From Polytrichum commune (Eukaryota > Streptophyta > Polytrichopsida > Polytrichales > Polytrichaceae), in the NCBI GenBank assembly GCA_950295325.1, contig OX485806.1:39122001-39186000 (forward strand): DNA of 64,000 bases, in the 5' to 3' direction. The position numbers and the translations under genes were made by a program. Positions within the stretch are counted from its first letter, which is position 1, and the number at the start of each line of letters is the position of its first letter. The notes beneath the pieces were generated by a model that saw only the letters and a list, made by a program, of their open reading frames with translations, did no database searches and was not told the origin of the DNA. Below are positions 57,795-64,000 of this stretch, in pieces.

Positions 57795-57880
57795 GGGGAC
57801 TTTGAGAGGTTTCGAACTTGGATCTCCACATCTTACAAATAAGAGTCCTAACCAAGCATCTACTCATACCAAGGCCACAA
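57795..57880 (-). mobile_element. tRNA-derived SINE-like sequence, copy 1
   Basis: On the minus strand an A-box-like TTGGTATGAGTAGATG (57857-57872) is followed about 45 bp later by a B-box-like CCAAGTTCGAAACCTC. The intervening gactcttatttgtaagatgtgg is conserved in copy 2. It does not fold as a full tRNA, so a pol III SINE head is more likely than a tRNA gene. Confidence 0.5.
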
Positions 57881-59909
57881 CGGCCCCTCCATCCGACCCC
57901 CAGCCAGCCCAACTGGTGCGGGGCCCTTCTGCAACTGAGGCTACCCATCCAGGGTAGATGGGACAAGCTCTCAAAGAGCCCCGATTGCCTGGGTGGGCCG
58001 GTGTGGCTAGGGTATCAATCCCAAGGTGATAATTTTTTGTTGTTCTATAACTTATCACACATCGCCACTGCATTGTTTTGTCTAATTAGTATGGGTAACC
58101 ATTTGGAGTTACACATTGCGATAACATTTTACCAAGAGTGTCATTTTTTACCCAAATAAGATAAGTACACCAAATATGATATTTAGTATCACCAATTTTA
58201 ATTGTCTTGCTCAATACTATTTGTAAACCGCAATGTAGTGTCACCAACACTAAATGTTAACCCAACATTATGTGTCATTCCTTGTAAATATTTTTGGGGA
58301 TTATAGATTTACAGTGTTGCAATTGATATCACTTTACAGTTTGGGATGGGTACGCCTGAGGAGTGCAACTATGTGCATGCGCCTATTGTCCAACCTTCAA
58401 CAATCAACCATCAACATTTGCCAAGTTTGGAAGATGGTGGGAGTCTGCACAAACACAAAACTTCTAAGCGCTCATGCAAACTTTAATTGGGAACTCACAA
58501 AGCCAAACATGATGTGCAAACCCGTCAGTAGCCCTTCCCGCATCTAACTTGATAGATTACATCCAAATACCAAGAGACATCCATGAGATGTCATTTAATG
58601 GTAATCATCCATAGTGGGGCACTAATATATATTATTTGAATTTCCCAACCTACCGAACCTTGTGGTATGTTAGTTTTAAGAATTCTCTAACATGATCAAT
58701 TTGTAAACATCTCAATTTATTTATACCATGGAGTTTAATATCTAACTTGAGTTTTGTTATAAGTATAAGTCTATAAATTGTAGGTCGCAACTTTGAAGTG
58801 GACCCTATATTTGTTCTCACGTAGTTTTCCAAAACATGGAACAGTGAACCCCCGGGTCTCCGACAACATGTAGTAGCCTTTGTACCTTAGCCATGCTCCG
58901 TAAACTCACCTCAGGTTCACATTTGGGTCAACTGCTAAACATTTCTATCACATTTACATACTAATTGTGTGTTCTCTTTTAATATTGGATAGTTTTACAA
59001 CATCTTCATCAAACGCTTTTCAAGTTACTTTGCATCTAGTGTCAAGAAGAACAACAAACTATCATTCTTTATGAAACACTCACATCACAATTTATATTTA
59101 CATTGTACAAATTCAAAACTTTAACCCATATGTATGAGATGTCCGAATTAGACTATAAAAGTGTTCATGGTTAGCTTTGATTGAGGGAGAAGTGTATCTA
59201 ATTCACACCCCCTTCACGTCAACCTAAGTTTGGCATCATCCATCTAAATTATATTGACATCTAAGATGTTGTTATGTTGTTATATTGGAGTTGGTACTAC
59301 ATAAGTTAATGTGTCTCTAAGGTAGAAGGGTCCTAAGTGGCTCGTTTTCTTACTCGGACCCCTATATAGTTGATTGGTTAGTGGTTTTGTGAAGGTCAAA
59401 GAGCAACATCATAAACTACACATGTTTAAAAGAGATTGGACTACGTCTTCAATTATCAATAACTACGCTACACTCAATTGTGAACACAATTGAGAGGGCC
59501 TATGTATCTAGTTGAAAAATCAACAAGCATGCACTTCCGATAACCATATGTCGGAGAGGATAATCAGGGGAGGTTTGATTTTGAATCAAGTTTTTGTAGA
59601 TGTTGCACTGTAGATTTGCTAATGCAACACGAGTTTTGTTGTGTAATCTAATCGATAGAAGTTGGAGAACATGAAATATGAACCAAATAACACCCACATA
59701 CCTTATGTAAATAAGCAAATTTGGTAGGAGCCCTCACACAATGGGCTTGGCCAATATGTTGGGGATGACCCACCTACCTACAACCTAAACCCATTAACCG
59801 CTTTGAGAGGGTTATCTAGTTACAAGAGGGAAGTTAAGAGGGATTCAACATTAACATGTTCTTAGAGTTTGCCTCAAAGACAACGAATGAGAAATCATAC
59901 CTCACCTAC

Positions 59910-60514
59910 AAAAGTTATCTATCTCATGGAAGCTACTAAACTCTATCACTCTAGAGATTTAGCTAGTTTTGAATCCATCTTGATGTACTTCAGTCCATTA
60001 GCCTTTTTGGCTTCCCACACTTTAAAATCAATTTTATTTCATTACATTACACATGGTAACTTACATGAACATTCCAATCTTTCAGTGTATTAGTGCTATC
60101 ATATTAAATCACAACGATGTTTCACAATCAAGGTAGGTGTAATGATGTGTAAATGTTCTCGTTTTGCTCCTTAAAGGATCTCAAAAATAAGAGTGTAAAA
60201 TTTTCATCATCTCCCTTAAGAATATGTGAATAACATAGCTAGAATAGATAAAAAGATATGAGTTAAAATCTCACCACACACATAACATTTCCACAACACT
60301 TACATACCATTGGCATAAAAATGTTCATGTTTTCAAGCATCTTGAATCATCCAAAATAAATAAGGTCCCTTGAATTTCTACTCAACTCTAAACACTATAA
60401 CATTGAAGCATTGAGCAGTTGAGTGTGTGTAATTACTGGGTAGAATGTAAACAATTAGATGAGTGTAGTCTTTGAAGTGAGATGCTTTGGCATTTTAGAC
60501 ATTTATGAAGATTT
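59910..60514. other. Spacer between duplicated units
   Basis: AT-rich, no gene or shared repeat noticed. Confidence 0.5.
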
Positions 60515-60660
60515 GGATGATCAATACCAAGTTGAAATCAAAAAACTTCAACAATAAATGAGATAACCCACCACCCTATGTAATCCATGACCCACACAAT
60601 TAAATGTGGATCTTATTGATAGTCTCGATCAAAAGATAGCATATCAGTATTCGTATTAGG

Positions 60661-60740
60661 TGACTTTGAGAGGTTTCAAATCCGGATCTCCACATCTTAC
60701 AAACAAGAGTCCCGACCAACCATCCTACTCAGCCCCAAGG
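60661..60740 (-). mobile_element. tRNA-derived SINE-like sequence, copy 2
   Basis: Paralogue of 57795-57880 within duplicated unit 2: minus-strand GGGGCTGAGTAGGATG (A box) and ATCCGGATTTGAAACCTC (B box, one key base changed). Confidence 0.45.
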
Positions 60741-61326
60741 TGACAATTTCATATTGTTCAAATAACTTATCACACATCAGCACTACCACCAGAAACATTC
60801 CACTACAAATCAAGCACACGCATGGATATCAACTAAGATACATGACAAGATGTAGTAGTCTTTGTCCCTCAACCATGCTCCGTAAACTCACCTCGGGTTC
60901 ACATTTGGGTTACCTTCTAAAAACTTCTATTAGACATTCATACTAATTGTATGTTCTCTCTTAATATTGAATGATATTATAACATCATCATCAAGCTCTT
61001 TCCAAGTTACTATATGTCCAGTGTCAAGAAGAACAACCTTACAAGAACAACAAATTATCAATATATACAAAAAGTCACATCACAACTCATATTCATGTTG
61101 TAAAATTCCACAAATTTAATCCATATGTATGAGATGTCCAAATCACATTCCAAAAGTGTTCATGAATTAAATGCAGCTTTGATTGAGGGTGAAGCGTATT
61201 TCATTCACAGTCCCGTCATGTTAGCCCAAGTTTGGTGTCATTGGCCTAGATTATATTGACATCTATGACATTGATGTGTTGTTATATTGGAGTTGGTACA
61301 TAAGTTAATGTCTCTCTAAGGTATAT

Positions 61327-62033
61327 GCCTAGGGATGGACTTTTCATTGAAAACCTAAATGATGTGCATGGGTCACCTTGAAATTAAATTCCATGTATAT
61401 ATGAAGAAAGACAAATGTCTATGTGCTAACAACAAGCTAGAAAATGGACTCATGTACTTAACCTAAGCTTTTCAATTTATTGTGATGAATGCCTCCACTA
61501 CATATACAATATATAACTCGTGAATTGAATATGCCTTTATTACATGTGAAATCCATGTTCACTTTCTAATGAGAAAGTCATTGAACATTTTTCCATACAT
61601 AGTATGTAACTCAATGATTGCATCAAACAACCAAAGGCACGAGCCAAGTAACTTAGTCATGACTCAAAAAGCAAATCTCAAGGGAGCCCATGAGCATTCC
61701 AAGAACCTATAGCTTGTCCTATGATGCAAATGCGAACCCTAACAAAAATGGGTAAGGGAGTCACCGAGGACTATTTCCATATGACAACAATGGGAGGAAA
61801 TGTGAATTAGATGAAACTAACACACTTATTGTCAAAAAAATCTCTAAGCCTTAGGGCCCCGTTTTGTTCATGTACCTTTGCTTCGTAAAAATTAATAGAC
61901 TTTTTGATTGTACACTTTTAGTGAGAATTAATGCCTCTCCTTTGTGTATACTATGTATGCTAATGCCTCAAATAAGACCCCTTCTTGCACTCAAGTTAGT
62001 TTGTATGTGGTATGAATAGTCCACCCCCAAGGC
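61327..62033. mobile_element. 707-bp insertion with imperfect inverted ends
   Basis: Absent from duplicated unit 1, where the site reads ctctaaggtagaagggtcc. Ends GCCTAGGGATGGACTTTTCA and the complement of the right end GCCTTGGGGGTGGACTATTC are inverted repeats. Direct TA dinucleotides flank it. No transposase; class unknown. Confidence 0.6.
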
Positions 62034-62589
62034 TAGATGGGTCTTAAGAGGCTCGTTTTCTTGATCGGACCCCTATATTTGATTGGTTTGTTGGTTCGGT
62101 GAAGGTCAAAGAGGAAACATCATATTTAAAAGAGATTGGCCTACGTCTTCAAATATCAATAACTACTCTATGCTCAATTATGAACACAATTGGAAGGACA
62201 TATGTATCCAATTAAGAAATCAACAAACACGCACTCTAATAACCATAACTAAATTAGAGGAGGCCAAATTTTCAATCAGGTTTTTGCAAATGTCTCATTG
62301 TAGATTTGTTATGTAAATCTAATCAATAGAAGTTGGAGAACATATTAAAAAACAACCCAAATAACAACCACATACCTTATGTAAACAAGCAAATCCGGTA
62401 GAAGTCCTCACACAATGAGCTTGGCCAATATGTTGGGGATGACCCACCTACCTACAACCTAAACCCATAAGCCGCTTTGAGTGGGTTATCTAGTTACAAC
62501 AAGGAAGTTAGGGGGGATTCAACATTAACATATTCTTAGAGTCCGCTTCAAAGGCAACGCATGAGAGATTGTACCTAACCCACAAAAGA

Positions 62590-63419
62590 GAAAGGGAGTA
62601 CATGATGAGCTATGGGTTGACTTAATGTTCAAGAATTGAATTAAATTCAATGTTATGCATGGAATGGGGGGGGGGGGGTATTTCGTGTGCATCATTTCCA
62701 TTCTCAAGCACTATTGTGTAACATGGAGAATGATCCCATGTAAATGGGACTTTAACTACCTAGCAATATATCTAACAAGTGTTCTCGTTGTTGATACATC
62801 ATCACCATTGGTGGTTCTGTCCTACTTTAAGAAGCTATCTATTTTGATTGCAAGTGTGCTCAAAGTCTTCGTGCAAGAGGTGATAAAAAATATATTGATT
62901 TCTAAGGTTTTTTTTTTTTTTGAGAGACAGAAGGCTGACAGGCCAATGCCAAAGCACAGGAGGCAGTTGACCACCTGGCAAGTTTGTACAAGGGTTTCTA
63001 CATTGAGAATCCTTGATAAGGGTTGCTTGCAATCAACTTCCACTTTTTCCTCTACATTTAGACAAATATAATGTGATGTGGATTGGGAGTTGAACGGCGT
63101 TGGTCCATGAATCTTAATGGGGGTTATTATATCTCTTATGAACTTGCTAGTTTTCTAAATACTCTTGGTTGATGAGGTTCGATGTTACCATTGTATTTTG
63201 ATTTTGATTTTATTTTATTCTCATTTCAAAGGCCATTTTTGAAAATATTCCATGGTGGAAAGTAATTCCAAGGAATTGAAACGTCTACACCTCGAAAAGT
63301 AGGAAGAGAGATTTCACTATCTTTAGGGGTTTGTAAACAACAAGGGCTTGTGATGCAAGAGAACCTTATGGGCCAAGGTGTAATAGGTTGTCTATGGAAT
63401 TTATGCTTAATTATGTTTG
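62590..63419. other. Spacer without recognisable genes
   Basis: Contains 13 G at 62666-62678 and a T run near 62908. A 138-codon ORF at 62655-63071 starts just upstream of the G run and crosses the T run; no domain was recognised. Confidence 0.45.
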
Positions 63420-63655
63420 CATTTATTCAATTTGAATTTTTGGTGAGATTACAAGATTATAGCATGCAAATACTTTTATGGATAATTTTATTGTGTTTGG
63501 TTATTCTTATGTAGCTTCTTAATTAATAGACGGTTTCCATTTACTCAATTTGAAATTTTGGTGAGATTACAAGATTATAGCATGCAATTAATTTTATGGA
63601 TTGTTTTATTGTGTTTGGTTATTCTTATGTAGCTTCTAGATTAATAAACGATGAC
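63420..63655. repeat. 118-bp direct tandem duplication
   Basis: ggtgagattacaagattata recurs at 63442 and 63560, and tgtttggttattcttatgta follows in both, with few differences. Two units. The remaining sequence to 64000 contains 13 G at 63916-63928 and nothing else notable. Confidence 0.88.
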
Positions 63656-64000
63656 CAATAAATTTTGTTTCAAGTAGGAAAACAATGTGCAACAAGTGAG
63701 TATAGCATTGGATGAACTAAATCTTCTCAAAGTCAAAAATGAAATGCATTGGAATTGATTCATGTCATCTTACCTTGATTATGGTGCATGATTTATGAGT
63801 TGCCATTTGTTGTTCTTGTGTCTTTTTGTATGTTACCATCTTCTTTTAAATTTCCATATGTGCCTACCAAATTGAGAGAAATAGGTGATAGAATTACAAT
63901 TTAACCTTTGGTCCTGGGGGGGGGGGGGAGGCATTAGAAGTATATTAGAAACAACGTGGGATAAAATATAAGGTTTTTAATATTCATTTGAGGTAAAATT

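Larger units (their letters stand above)
57415..59905. repeat. Tandem segmental duplication, unit 1
   Basis: Collinear with 60515-62580 in many blocks: acaataaatgagata and ccctatgtaatcc; ttgagaggttt and ggatctccacatcttacaaa; catgctccgtaaactcacctc; ggacccctatat; and gcttggccaatatgttgggg with the following 150 bp. Unit 1 carries the 226-bp MITE at 57504; unit 2 carries the 707-bp insertion at 61327. Confidence 0.8.
60515..62580. repeat. Tandem segmental duplication, unit 2
   Basis: Partner of 57415-59905. Both units are non-coding. The distance between matching landmarks is about 2.0-3.1 kb and varies because of later insertions. Confidence 0.8.

Noticed and set aside
57795..57880. tRNA gene
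   Set aside because: A and B boxes are present but no full cloverleaf or acceptor stem could be formed.
62655..63071. 138-codon ORF near the right end
   Set aside because: Begins just upstream of a G run and crosses a T run, with no recognised domain.

Overview
The window is nuclear DNA of a land plant. Three things show this: a many-exon plastid 3-oxoacyl-ACP synthase II (KAS II) gene with a plant-type transit peptide, a many-exon MRS2/CorA magnesium transporter with plant-type exon structure, and several families of plant-style DNA transposons. Two single-exon genes are unusual for a flowering plant: a full-length fungal-type HET-domain protein and an HSPA12-like Hsp70. Together with introns of up to 3.6 kb and AT-rich, repeat-filled spacers, they point to a seedless plant with a medium or large genome (lycophyte, fern or bryophyte). 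The exact taxon cannot be read from the sequence.

Layout. 1-10.7 kb: two diverged copies (A and B) of a repeat-rich segment flank the minus-strand Hsp70 gene (4846-6402). The Hsp70 3' end runs into a 62-bp fragment of the HET gene lying antisense to it. 10.7-17 kb: no gene, but a stack of transposons (Tourist-like, pogo/Tigger-like and several short inverted-repeat elements, some nested). 17-22.3 kb: the HET gene with a probable spliced 5' leader; its last coding residues are repeated five more times in a tandem array just downstream. 22.9-34.3 kb: a near-perfect 158-bp-arm palindrome, a decayed transposase-like ORF, dispersed repeats, a pogo/Tigger element with a broken transposase and a Ty1/copia scrap. 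34.4-44.3 kb: MRS2 magnesium transporter, seven exons, with tandem repeats in intron 1 and at least five transposons in later introns. 44.8-52.7 kb: KAS II on the minus strand, 13 coding exons, convergent with MRS2, with a probable 5'-UTR intron holding three copies of a ~400-bp tandem repeat. 52.8-64 kb: no gene, with dispersed repeats and a tandem segmental duplication (57.4-59.9 and 60.5-62.6 kb).

The four genes do not form a pathway. KAS II elongates palmitoyl-ACP in the plastid, and MRS2 moves Mg2+ across membranes. HET and HSPA12-like proteins are best known from fungi (HET in non-self recognition) and may have been acquired by transfer. The clearest new observations are evolutionary: a hAT-type 227-bp MITE family whose 8-bp target duplications can be proven from filled and empty sites inside this window; amplification of the HET gene 3' end; the Hsp70/HET chimera; and the long hairpin. 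No demonstrable new biochemical system was found. The HET and Hsp70 association is the best lead.
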